A stretch of 6,571 bases of DNA from Deltaproteobacteria bacterium. GTDB lineage: Bacteria > Desulfobacterota > DSM-4660 > Desulfatiglandales > B25-G16. Position numbers and translations under genes: made by a program. The notes beneath the pieces were generated by a model, which saw only the letters and a list, made by a program, of their open reading frames with translations, was not told the DNA's origin and did not search any database. Every line of letters starts with the position of its first letter. Within the stretch, counting starts at the first letter, position 1. Positions 1 through 6,344 of the stretch are shown piece after piece. The DNA is taken from assembly GCA_019308645.1 (NCBI GenBank), contig JAFDHR010000129.1:1-6571 (forward strand), read 5' to 3'.

Positions 1-147
1 CATCTTTTTGACCTTGGCCTGCTGAACTAAAGAGATAGAGAATGTGTCTTGCTCCTTTCCTTGAACCGGAGGTGTACATAAGTATGGAAAAGCAATCAGG
101 AATATGAGGTAAATGGCAATTTGGCTTGCTGTAGTTTTCAAACGCAT
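1..147 (-). CDS. Exported protein of unknown function, N-terminal part (runs off left edge)
   Basis: Read leftward from the ATG at 147-145, the frame stays open for 49 codons to the window edge, so only the N-terminus is present. It begins MRLKTTASQ, followed by a hydrophobic run (about residues 10-24, IAIYLIFLIAFPYLC) and then TPPVQG before the polar KEQDTF. This is the layout of a Sec signal peptide: positive n-region, about 15-residue h-region, and a plausible signal peptidase I site after VQG at residue 30. The single Cys at 24 is preceded by PYL, which is a poor lipobox, so a lipoprotein is less likely. An in-frame GTG at 183-181 is an alternative start but would add 12 polar residues in front of the signal peptide. 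No strong ribosome binding site precedes either start; ACGAG lies 7 nt before the ATG. The mature part (FSISLVQQAKVKKM) is too short for me to recognise a family. The gene is transcribed divergently from smc and has a good promoter candidate upstream. Confidence 0.6.
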   Translation of the reverse strand, partial: MRLKTTASQIAIYLIFLIAFPYLCTPPVQGKEQDTFSISLVQQAKVKKM

Positions 148-205
148 TGAGAAGCTCGTGATATTCCCCTTTGGTCTTATCACTGATAGAAATAATTTCT
201 GTTAT

Positions 206-233
206 ATTAAATAGTTAAACAAGATTATGTCAA
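206..233 (-). promoter_or_regulatory. Sigma-70-type promoter for the leftward exported-protein gene
   Basis: On the minus strand a perfect -35 box TTGACA (233-228) is followed after 16 nt by TTTAAT (211-206), which matches the TATAAT consensus at five of six positions. Transcription would start near position 199, leaving a leader of about 50 nt before the ATG at 147. The placement directly upstream of a signal-peptide gene supports it. A second, weaker minus-strand candidate is TTTACT (280-275) with TATAAT (258-253) and a 16-nt spacer. Both are read from sequence only. Confidence 0.5.
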
Positions 234-245
234 GATCTTTTCACC

Positions 246-254
246 TGTTATAAT
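246..254 (+). promoter_or_regulatory. Extended -10 promoter candidate for smc
   Basis: TGTTATAAT fits the extended -10 consensus TGnTATAAT exactly. No convincing -35 box lies 16-18 nt upstream, which is tolerable for extended -10 promoters. Transcription would begin near 261 and give a leader of about 113 nt before the proposed smc start at 374. An alternative closer to the gene is TTTACA (312-317), 18 nt before AACAAT (336-341). The whole interval is about 80 percent A+T, so chance matches are expected and confidence is limited. Confidence 0.35.
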
Positions 255-357
255 TATACACAATATATTGAACCAGTAAACAATAAATATACATTATGTA
301 GTATTTTTATCTTTACATTTCTTCTAATACCTGCTAACAATTATATCTTAAGTGGTT

Positions 358-363
358 AAGGAG
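358..363 (+). promoter_or_regulatory. Ribosome binding site of smc, which decides the AUU start
   Basis: AAGGAG is the only good Shine-Dalgarno sequence in front of smc. It lies 10 nt before the ATT at 374 and 4 nt before an ATA at 368, but 52 nt before the first in-frame ATG (416), which has no Shine-Dalgarno of its own. It overlaps the right arm of a small hairpin, CTTAA (347-351) and TTAAG (356-360), that might partly mask it. Confidence 0.6.
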
Positions 364-373
364 ATAAATAACT

Positions 374-3300
374 ATTAAAATAAAGAAGCTTTCTATTCAG
401 GGCTTTAAGTCATTTATGGATAAATTAGACATTCAGATTTCTCCTGGAATCAGTGCATTTGTCGGCCCTAATGGTTGCGGTAAGAGCAATATAGTTGATG
501 CCATACGGTGGGTTATGGGTGAACAAAGCCCCAAGCAGCTCCGTGGTCGCCAGATGGAAGATTTGATCTTTTCAGGGACAGGTCCTTTAAAGGCCTTGAG
601 TATGGCAGAGGTAGCCCTGACATTTGACGATGCTGAGGAATTCCATGATACCAGCGAGATATCCATTTGTAGACGGCTTTATAGGTCTGGTGAAAGCGAG
701 TATCTAATCAATAATTCAACATGCAGATTAAAGGATATCCACGATTTACTCATGGGCACCGGATTGGGTAATCGATCATATGCTATTATTGCCCAAGGAG
801 AGATAGGTTTAATCATAGAGCAAAAACCAGAAGAAACGAGATTTCTTTTGGAGGAGGCATCCGGCATTACTAAGTACAAGGTTAGGAGAGAAGAATCTTT
901 ACGAAAGATATCATTAACAAAAGAAAACCTTAGTAGGGTAGAAGACCTTCTCTCTGAAATTAAAAGAGAGATGAATTCTCTCAAGAGACAAGCGAGGAAG
1001 GCCAGAAGATTCAAAGAGATAAATGCTGACATTCATCGCTTAAAGCTCGTTTTGCACGCCAATAAATATAGTGAATTGCAGACAGAGAAGGCAAAGAGAG
1101 CAAAAATTATTGATGACTTGATAGATAAGGAAAAAGGATTAGATGCACTTTTTTCTGAATCTGAGAAGGTTATTGAAACTAAGAATTTGGAGATAATAGA
1201 AAAGGAGAAGTCCTTATCTGTTCTGAGGGAATCAGGTTTTTCTCTCAGGGAAGAGCGCAGAAATAATGAGGATACACTCAGACATTTGTCGGCTGACCAG
1301 GAAAGATTTAACCTTACTTCTGTTAGGTTGAATGAAGAGAAAAAGGAAATCAGTGAAAAGTTAATGGGATTTCAATCTGAAGTTGAAAAAATTAACTCCA
1401 CGATTGAGGAACGGCAAAAATCGATCCAGGAAATCTCAACCCTTCAATTTCAGCATGATTCTGCTTTTAACGATGAAAGACAAACATTGAGCAGATTGAA
1501 AGATGAGTTGAAAAAGGAAAAATCATATTTAATCGAGCTAACCACTAATGAGGCGAGCCTGAGAGGTGAAAAAAACAATCTCATAGAGATGATTAGCCAG
1601 TTAGAGATCAGAAAGAATGGGCTTAAGGAGAATTCCAGAGAGATAGCAAAAAATCTTGAAAAGCCATCTTTTCTGTTAGACGAAAAAAGGGAAAGAAGGG
1701 AGAAGGCAGTAATTCAGGTAAGCTCAATCGATAAAAATATACAAGCACAAAGAATAAAGCTAACAAGACTTGAAGAGGTGAGAAGAGAGAAAGAATCTAA
1801 ATGCTCAGCAACCGAGTTAGAACTAAATCTCTTTCGTTCCCAATTAAAGACCATTATAGGTCTCATTGAAAACTATGAGGGGTATAAATCAGGCGTTCAG
1901 ACAATTATGAATTCTTATGGGCAAAAGAGCATCAAAGAAGGCAATATTTTAGGTGTAGTGGCAGATTTTATTCAAGTTGAACCAGAATTCGAGTTAGCGG
2001 TTGAGGCAGTTTTAGCAGAAAGATTACAATATGTCATTGTTGCTCGGCAGGAGGATGGCAGGGAGGCCGTTGAATATTTAAGATCAAAAGATATGGGCAG
2101 AAGTTATTTTCTCCCTATCGGGGAGTTTAAAGAAGAAAAGACTCTTGATAATGTGGGTGTTAAGCTTAATGGTTTTAAGCTTTTAAGAAATCATATTTCT
2201 GTGGCACAAAAAATTAGGCCGTTGGTAGAATCCTTCTTGGGTAATTCAGCACTGGTCGATAACCTCTCTCAGGCTCTATTGGTCTGGAACAATGGAAAAG
2301 GTAAACAGACCCTGGTTACTCCAGAAGGTGATCTCGTGGATAATAGGGGTGTCATAATTGGCGGGAGATTGGGAAAAGATTCTTTAGGCTTGCTTGGGAG
2401 AAGGCGAAAGGAGAAAGAATTATTACTTAAGATAAAGAATAAGGAAAAACTAATTTCTGTATTGCAATCAGATCTTGATCAATTGAATCTACAAGTGGAG
2501 GGTATACATAGTCTCATTGGTCGATTAGAAAGAGATAAAGCATCTTATGCCCAACAGATTGAAAAAATGGACAAAGACATATTCCTCCTTGAAAATGAGT
2601 CAGAACAACTGATAAAGCAATCTCAGTATATAGTAAGCCAATTAGTATCTTTACGCAAGGACAGAGATGAAAAAAGGTCTCATCTCGCTAATATTGAAGA
2701 AAAACTATCAACATGCTTTAAGGAGAAGGAAAGGGCTCAGCGTATAGTTACAGAGAAGGACGTTCATGTTGAAGAGTTGGAAAATACCCTTGATGATTCG
2801 AAAGAAAATCTCTCGCAGTTGCTTCTCAGGTATAACCAATATAAAGAGGAAGAGAGAGGTCTCGCGCGGGAAAAAGAGAGGATTGATCAATTTATAAGTG
2901 ACATAGAGGCAAGAATTGGCAGGATAGAAGAAGAGATACAATCAAATAATGATCAATACAAAAGTTCTTTGATTACAGAGGAGGGATTAAAAGAAGGATT
3001 GGCCGTCATTTATCAAAGACAGGAGGACCTTGAAAAAGAGGTCAATGATTCTGAAAATAGATTTGAGATTTTGAAGGGAGAATTAAGAGAAGAAGAGCAA
3101 AAGACTGTTCTTTCAAGGGAAAGGGTGGGCAAGATAAGGGAAGAAGTTAATGAGGCCCGAATAAAAGAGGCAGAGATAGATTTTACGTGTAGGAATATTT
3201 TATCTCAGGTTGGGGAAGAGACAGGAATTAACCTCCAAAGGGATTACAAAAAATATTTGGAGGAAGATTTTTCAGAGGCTCAATATGAACTAAAGCTCAG

Positions 3301-3928
3301 AGATTGTTTACGTATTAAAGAGAGAATTGGAGAGGTAAATCTTCTGGCTATTAATGAATATGAGAAACTGGAAGAGAGATATAAATTTATAACGGCACAG
3401 CAACAAGACCTCCTTTCCTCGATTGAATCTCTTTCTAAGGCTATTAGAAAAATTAACAGGATTTCTAAGGAGAAGTTTCTTGCTACATTTGGCAAGGTTG
3501 ATGAGAAATTGAAGAAGGTTTTTCCAATCCTGTTTAATGGTGGCAATGCAAGGCTGAGGTTAGTTGATGAAAGTCTTCCATTAGAAAGTGGTGTATTAGT
3601 TGAAGTACAGCCTCCAGGAAAGAGACTGGTTCATATGGGACTTTTGTCAGGTGGCGAAAAGGCCCTCGCAGCGATGGCCTTACTATTTGCTATCTATCTT
3701 ATTAAACCAAGTCCGTTTATTATAATGGATGAGGTGGATGCCCCCCTGGATGAGGCCAATACAGATCGATTTAATGCTCTTTTGAGGGAAATTGAAAAAT
3801 CATCCCAAGTAATAATGGCTACCCATAATCGGAATACAATGGAAGTGGCTGCTCGGTTGTATGGTGTGACCATGGATAAAAGCAGCACTTCTAAAATTGT
3901 TTCTGTAGATCTGGAAGATTATCAGTAG
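374..3928 (+). CDS. smc: Chromosome segregation ATPase SMC (proposed AUU start)
   Basis: This is the SMC subunit of the bacterial SMC-ScpAB condensin, which loads on chromosomal DNA and extrudes or tethers loops for segregation. From the ATT at 374 it is 1184 residues, the usual size. In order: N-terminal head with Walker A GPNGCGKS (31-38, K37) and the Q-loop around Q141; coiled coil of about 170-500 rich in Glu and Lys; hinge of about 500-675, beginning near YKSGVQTIMN and ending at a GGRLG/LLGRRR stretch; returning coiled coil of about 680-1020; C-terminal head with ABC signature LSGGEKA (1091-1097) and Walker B IIMDEVDA with D1119 and catalytic E1120. All catalytic motifs are intact; the Walker A has Cys where many homologues have Ser. 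The residues KIKKLSIQGFKSF, encoded before the ATG at 416, match the conserved first strand of SMC proteins (typically ..LKRLEIQGFKSF), so a start at 416 would remove it. Codons 368-415 contain no ATG, GTG or TTG, and TAA at 365-367 closes the frame, hence ATT 374 behind AAGGAG. ftsY follows 162 nt downstream, a conserved neighbour. Identity is certain; the start is inferred. Confidence 0.96.
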   Translation: MKIKKLSIQGFKSFMDKLDIQISPGISAFVGPNGCGKSNIVDAIRWVMGEQSPKQLRGRQMEDLIFSGTGPLKALSMAEVALTFDDAEEFHDTSEISICRRLYRSGESEYLINNSTCRLKDIHDLLMGTGLGNRSYAIIAQGEIGLIIEQKPEETRFLLEEASGITKYKVRREESLRKISLTKENLSRVEDLLSEIKREMNSLKRQARKARRFKEINADIHRLKLVLHANKYSELQTEKAKRAKIIDDLIDKEKGLDALFSESEKVIETKNLEIIEKEKSLSVLRESGFSLREERRNNEDTLRHLSADQERFNLTSVRLNEEKKEISEKLMGFQSEVEKINSTIEERQKSIQEISTLQFQHDSAFNDERQTLSRLKDELKKEKSYLIELTTNEASLRGEKNNLIEMISQLEIRKNGLKENSREIAKNLEKPSFLLDEKRERREKAVIQVSSIDKNIQAQRIKLTRLEEVRREKESKCSATELELNLFRSQLKTIIGLIENYEGYKSGVQTIMNSYGQKSIKEGNILGVVADFIQVEPEFELAVEAVLAERLQYVIVARQEDGREAVEYLRSKDMGRSYFLPIGEFKEEKTLDNVGVKLNGFKLLRNHISVAQKIRPLVESFLGNSALVDNLSQALLVWNNGKGKQTLVTPEGDLVDNRGVIIGGRLGKDSLGLLGRRRKEKELLLKIKNKEKLISVLQSDLDQLNLQVEGIHSLIGRLERDKASYAQQIEKMDKDIFLLENESEQLIKQSQYIVSQLVSLRKDRDEKRSHLANIEEKLSTCFKEKERAQRIVTEKDVHVEELENTLDDSKENLSQLLLRYNQYKEEERGLAREKERIDQFISDIEARIGRIEEEIQSNNDQYKSSLITEEGLKEGLAVIYQRQEDLEKEVNDSENRFEILKGELREEEQKTVLSRERVGKIREEVNEARIKEAEIDFTCRNILSQVGEETGINLQRDYKKYLEEDFSEAQYELKLRDCLRIKERIGEVNLLAINEYEKLEERYKFITAQQQDLLSSIESLSKAIRKINRISKEKFLATFGKVDEKLKKVFPILFNGGNARLRLVDESLPLESGVLVEVQPPGKRLVHMGLLSGGEKALAAMALLFAIYLIKPSPFIIMDEVDAPLDEANTDRFNALLREIEKSSQVIMATHNRNTMEVAARLYGVTMDKSSTSKIVSVDLEDYQ

Positions 3929-3930
3929 AG

Positions 3931-4064
3931 AGTGCCGAAAGTGATCTAAAGTGCCTAAAGTACTTAAAGTTAAAAAGATATAATAGATACTAAAGAATTC
4001 GCTATACAGATTTTCTTTCTCTTAAAATTTAGGCACTTATAATTTTAGGCACTTTAGCTCACTT
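3931..4064. repeat. Tandem AGTGCCTAA-type units forming a large inverted repeat between smc and ftsY
   Basis: The left side is a run of degenerate 9-10 nt units: AGTGCCGAA (3931), AGTGATCTAA (3940), AGTGCCTAA (3950), AGTACTTAA (3959) and AGTTAAAAA (3968). The right side carries the same unit in reverse orientation, including two identical 11-mers TTTAGGCACTT at 4028-4038 and 4044-4054. Positions 3939-3959 pair with 4044-4064 over 21 bp with a single mismatch (T3945 against C4058), enclosing an 84-nt loop. The left 11-mer at 3949-3959 can instead pair with the inner copy at 4028-4038, so two alternative stems exist. No U-tract follows the stem, which argues against a classical terminator. It starts 3 nt after the smc stop and ends 8 nt before the ftsY ribosome binding site. 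It could be a small palindromic mobile repeat or a leader structure; which one cannot be decided from one copy. Confidence 0.75.
3979..3984 (+). promoter_or_regulatory. Possible -10 box of an internal promoter for ftsY
   Basis: A perfect TATAAT lies in the loop of the inverted repeat. The best -35 position, 17 nt upstream (3956-3961, TAAAGT), is poor. A second TATAAT at 4038-4043 lies between the two TTTAGGCACTT copies and also lacks a good -35. Either could give ftsY transcription independent of smc, but in such AT-rich DNA they may be chance matches. Confidence 0.25.
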
Positions 4065-4071
4065 ACTAATG

Positions 4072-4079
4072 AAAGGAGG
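4072..4079 (+). promoter_or_regulatory. Strong ribosome binding site of ftsY
   Basis: AAAGGAGG is nearly the full anti-Shine-Dalgarno complement and lies 11 nt before the TTG at 4091. It supports the TTG as the ftsY start, since no ATG or GTG occurs in frame nearby. Confidence 0.7.
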
Positions 4080-4090
4080 CAAATACCTTA

Positions 4091-5044
4091 TTGGATAAAC
4101 CGGACCTTGCTCACGGTAGTGCCCCTGCTGGAAGACTCTGGAATAAACTATCTAACACGAGAAGGAAATTAACAGGCAGGCTCAACGCATTAGTAACTGG
4201 CAAAAATGTAATTGACTCACCCCTGTTAGAAAGTCTCGAGGAGATTCTTTTTACCTCTGACATTGGTGTAGAGGTAACTCAGCAGTTAATTGAGGGACTA
4301 ACCCAGAGGGTAGAAGAGAAATCTCTAAGCAAACCAGAACAGTTAAAAGCCATTTTAAAAGAAAAAATGGTTTTTTTGTTAGAGGCAGGCCAGGACCTTC
4401 CTGCCTTTAATAGACAAGATACACCCTCTAACATTTTACATGTAGTCATGTTTGTAGGTGTTAACGGAGTGGGAAAGACAACGACTATTGCTAAAATGGC
4501 TCATAATTTTCAAGCTCGGGGACAAAAGATAATGCTGGTGGCGGCAGATACCTTCAGGGCTGCTGCCATAGAGCAACTACAGATTTGGGGAGAGCGTATA
4601 GGTGCAGAGGTAATCAATCAAAAAAGAGGGGCAGATCCAGCAGCAGTTGTTTTCGATGCCCTTTCTGCTGCTAAGTCCAGGAAAATAGATAGGGTTTTTA
4701 TTGATACTGCTGGCAGGCTTCACACTAAATCAAACTTAATGGAAGAGCTGAAAAAAATTCAAAAAGTTGCGAGTCAGCAGATTTCTGGATCTCCCCAACA
4801 AGTGACCCTCATCATTGACGCTACTACCGGCCAAAATGCAATTGCCCAGGCCCAGGTATTTGCAGAGTTACTCGGAGTGACAGATATTATCCTGACTAAA
4901 TTGGATGGAACAGCCAAAGGTGGTGCTGTCATTGGTATTTCTCAGAAGCTCCGCATTCCTATCTCATTTATATGTACTGGCGAAGAGCTTGAGGATTTTG
5001 AGATATTTAATCCAAGAGAATTCGTTGAAGCCATCTTTGATTGA
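4091..5044 (+). CDS. ftsY: Signal recognition particle receptor FtsY
   Basis: FtsY is the membrane-associated SRP-type GTPase that docks Ffh-ribosome-nascent chain complexes at the SecYEG translocon. The 317-residue product has the N domain helical bundle (about 15-110, with LLESLEEILFTSDIG) and the complete G domain: P-loop GVNGVGKT (123-130), DTFRAAA (153-159), DTAGR (205-209), IIDATTGQNA (241-250), TKLDGTAKGG (269-278) and a CTGE closing loop (295-298) before the C-terminal EDFEIFNPREFVEAIFD. It lacks the long acidic A domain found in E. coli FtsY; only about 14 residues precede the N domain. The segment GRLWNKLSNTRRKLTGRL (14-31) is basic and amphipathic, like the membrane-targeting helix of short FtsY proteins. 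The start is TTG behind AAAGGAGG. It lies downstream of smc, as in many bacteria, but is separated from it by an inverted repeat. The stop is directly followed by a thioesterase gene. Confidence 0.97.
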   Translation: MDKPDLAHGSAPAGRLWNKLSNTRRKLTGRLNALVTGKNVIDSPLLESLEEILFTSDIGVEVTQQLIEGLTQRVEEKSLSKPEQLKAILKEKMVFLLEAGQDLPAFNRQDTPSNILHVVMFVGVNGVGKTTTIAKMAHNFQARGQKIMLVAADTFRAAAIEQLQIWGERIGAEVINQKRGADPAAVVFDALSAAKSRKIDRVFIDTAGRLHTKSNLMEELKKIQKVASQQISGSPQQVTLIIDATTGQNAIAQAQVFAELLGVTDIILTKLDGTAKGGAVIGISQKLRIPISFICTGEELEDFEIFNPREFVEAIFD

Positions 5045-5055
5045 ATGTTACCCTT

Positions 5056-5484
5056 ATGAAAAAGACTACAGTGAAGAGACAGATAGTATGGGGAGATCTT
5101 GACTCCCTTGGAATTGTCTTTTATCCCCACTACTATAAGTGGATCGATGCAAGTAGCCATGTGTTCTTTCAATCTCTCAATCTTGCTTTAGGGAGCCTAT
5201 GGAAGGAAAGGGGAATTATCTTTGGTCTTTTAGAGACTGGGTGTAGATATCATTTGCCAGGGAGAGACAATGAATGGATTGAAATTGTCACATATATTGA
5301 TGATATTTCAGATAAGGTAGTGTTGTTACGGCATGATATCTCCCGTCTCTCGGACAGGGCCCTTATGGTAAAAGGATTTGAAAAAAGGATTTGTTTAGAT
5401 GTTTCCGACCCTTTGAAATTCAAGGCAATTGATATACCTCACGATATTAGAACTATCTTATCAAAGGCACAATCGTATAAGTGA
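5056..5484 (+). CDS. Acyl-CoA thioesterase, 4-hydroxybenzoyl-CoA thioesterase (4HBT) hotdog family
   Basis: A single hotdog-fold domain that should hydrolyse an acyl-CoA thioester in the cytoplasm. From the ATG at 5056 it has 142 residues, almost the length of the Pseudomonas 4-hydroxybenzoyl-CoA thioesterase as I recall it (141). The motif WGDLDSLGIVFYPHYYKWID (12-31) aligns with that enzyme's active-site region, and D16 occupies the place of its catalytic Asp17. The C-terminal KAIDIPHDI (about 122-130) also matches the family. The real substrate could be an aromatic, short-chain or ACP-bound acyl group, as in YbgC or FadM relatives; it cannot be told from sequence. A TTG at 5041 in the same frame, overlapping the ftsY stop as TTGA, would add five residues. 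Neither start has a clear ribosome binding site, so translation probably depends on coupling to ftsY. I prefer the ATG because of the match in length. Confidence 0.85.
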   Translation: MKKTTVKRQIVWGDLDSLGIVFYPHYYKWIDASSHVFFQSLNLALGSLWKERGIIFGLLETGCRYHLPGRDNEWIEIVTYIDDISDKVVLLRHDISRLSDRALMVKGFEKRICLDVSDPLKFKAIDIPHDIRTILSKAQSYK

Positions 5485-5543
5485 TCCTTAACTAACAACG
5501 ATCTACTGGCACCATCGAAATTTACATTTCCACTATTTGAAAA

Positions 5544-6323
5544 ATGGCAAAGATTTTGATTGGCACATCTGGCTTTTCTTATAATGAGTGGAAAGATAAT
5601 TTTTATCCAATTCATCTCCCTCAATCTGATTTTTTGTCCTTCTACTGCCAGGAATTTACTACAGTTGAGCTAAATTTTTCTTATTACAGAATACCAACAC
5701 TCTCTCAATGCAGGCAGATGTTAGAAAAATCAGGCCATAAAGTTGAATTTGTCATCAAGGCCTTTAAAGGACTTACCCATGAAATTACAGATCAATCGAT
5801 ACCCGACATATTACCTCAGTTTAAGGATCCCATAGCACCCTTTTCGCAAAGTAATACACTCGGTGCCATACTCTTGCAATTCCCTCAGAGTTTTCATTAT
5901 ACTCCCAGTTCACGGGTCTATCTGCAATCACTTATCAAGGGGTTTAACCCAATGCCAGTATGTGTTGAGTTCAGGCAAAGGGAATGGTTAAAAGATTCGG
6001 TTTATACTACCTTAAAGGAGTTGAACGCTGGTTTTGTTTGTGTGGATGAACCTCCTCTAAGAGGTCTTCTTCCCCCGGTTGTGGTGGCAACTTCTGATAT
6101 AGGTTATATCCGGTTTCATGGTCGCAATCGCTCAAAATGGTATACAGGGGATTCGAAAGAAAGATACGATTATCTGTATAGTGAAGACGAACTTAAAGGT
6201 TGGCTTCCTAAAATTAATACATTAGCAGAACAAACAGAGAAGGTGTTTATATTCTTTAATAATCATAAAAAAGCCCAGGCTATTACCAATGCCAGGATGA
6301 TGATGGATTTATTAGATAAATAG
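5544..6323 (+). CDS. DUF72 / YecE family protein
   Basis: The 259-residue product carries the hallmarks of DUF72 from end to end: IGTSGFSYNEW (6-16), VELNFSYYRIP (41-51), KAFKGLTH (72-79), LLQFPQSF (110-117), VEFRQREW (141-148), VDEP (167-170), YIRFHGRN (188-195) and FFNNH (237-241). Family members are usually 230-280 residues, so it looks complete. DUF72 proteins are predicted to adopt a TIM-barrel-like fold and are widespread in bacteria and archaea; to my knowledge no biochemical role is firmly established, so none is assigned. No signal peptide or membrane segment is seen, so it should be cytoplasmic. The ATG at 5544 gives the expected N-terminus but has no recognisable Shine-Dalgarno. 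It follows the thioesterase by 59 nt on the same strand and may be the last gene of the operon; it converges with a plsC-like gene. Confidence 0.9.
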   Translation: MAKILIGTSGFSYNEWKDNFYPIHLPQSDFLSFYCQEFTTVELNFSYYRIPTLSQCRQMLEKSGHKVEFVIKAFKGLTHEITDQSIPDILPQFKDPIAPFSQSNTLGAILLQFPQSFHYTPSSRVYLQSLIKGFNPMPVCVEFRQREWLKDSVYTTLKELNAGFVCVDEPPLRGLLPPVVVATSDIGYIRFHGRNRSKWYTGDSKERYDYLYSEDELKGWLPKINTLAEQTEKVFIFFNNHKKAQAITNARMMMDLLDK

Positions 6324-6344
6324 GAGGAGGTCAATTCTCCTCTT
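6322..6344. terminator. Weak hairpin between convergent DUF72 and plsC-like genes
   Basis: GAGGAG (6324-6329) pairs with CTCCTC (6337-6342) around a 7-nt loop, extended outward by one G-U and one A-U pair. It spans the 7-nt gap between two convergent stop codons, where a shared bidirectional terminator would be expected. Neither strand has a proper run of T after the stem, so it is a poor intrinsic terminator. The left arm could also be a chance purine run. Confidence 0.3.

Noticed and set aside
1..30. Tail of a plus-strand gene ending at the TAA at 28-30
   Set aside because: Only nine codons are visible and the same DNA is coding on the minus strand in a better supported frame.
3..215. Minus-strand open frame of about 70 codons containing ILMYTSGS, resembling the ATP-binding motif of AMP-forming acyl-CoA synthetases
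   Set aside because: It has no start codon upstream of the motif, is closed by a stop only about 50 codons before it, and lacks the TGxPKG that should follow. The neighbouring frame encodes a proper ATG and signal peptide, so this is a frame shadow.
433..1032. Minus-strand open frames inside smc (433-666, 679-1032, also 2708-2941, 3280-3546, 3694-3888)
   Set aside because: They lie wholly within an intact conserved gene and their translations show no domain or signal; they are shadows of smc.
416..3928. smc starting at ATG 416
   Set aside because: This removes the conserved KIKKLSIQGFKSF strand of the SMC head and has no ribosome binding site, while AAGGAG sits in front of ATT 374.
3939..4064. 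Intrinsic terminator of smc
   Set aside because: The stem is long, but the loop is 84 nt and no T-run follows the right arm, so it does not fit a rho-independent terminator.
4905..5172. Short open frames over the ftsY-thioesterase junction (plus 4905-5102, minus 4942-5172) and minus 5439-5624
   Set aside because: They overlap well-supported genes in other frames and show no recognisable features.
5472..5530. Small inverted repeats ATCGT/ACGAT and GAAAT/ATTTC between the thioesterase and DUF72 genes
   Set aside because: Five-bp arms in AT-rich DNA with no T-tract or other context; expected by chance.
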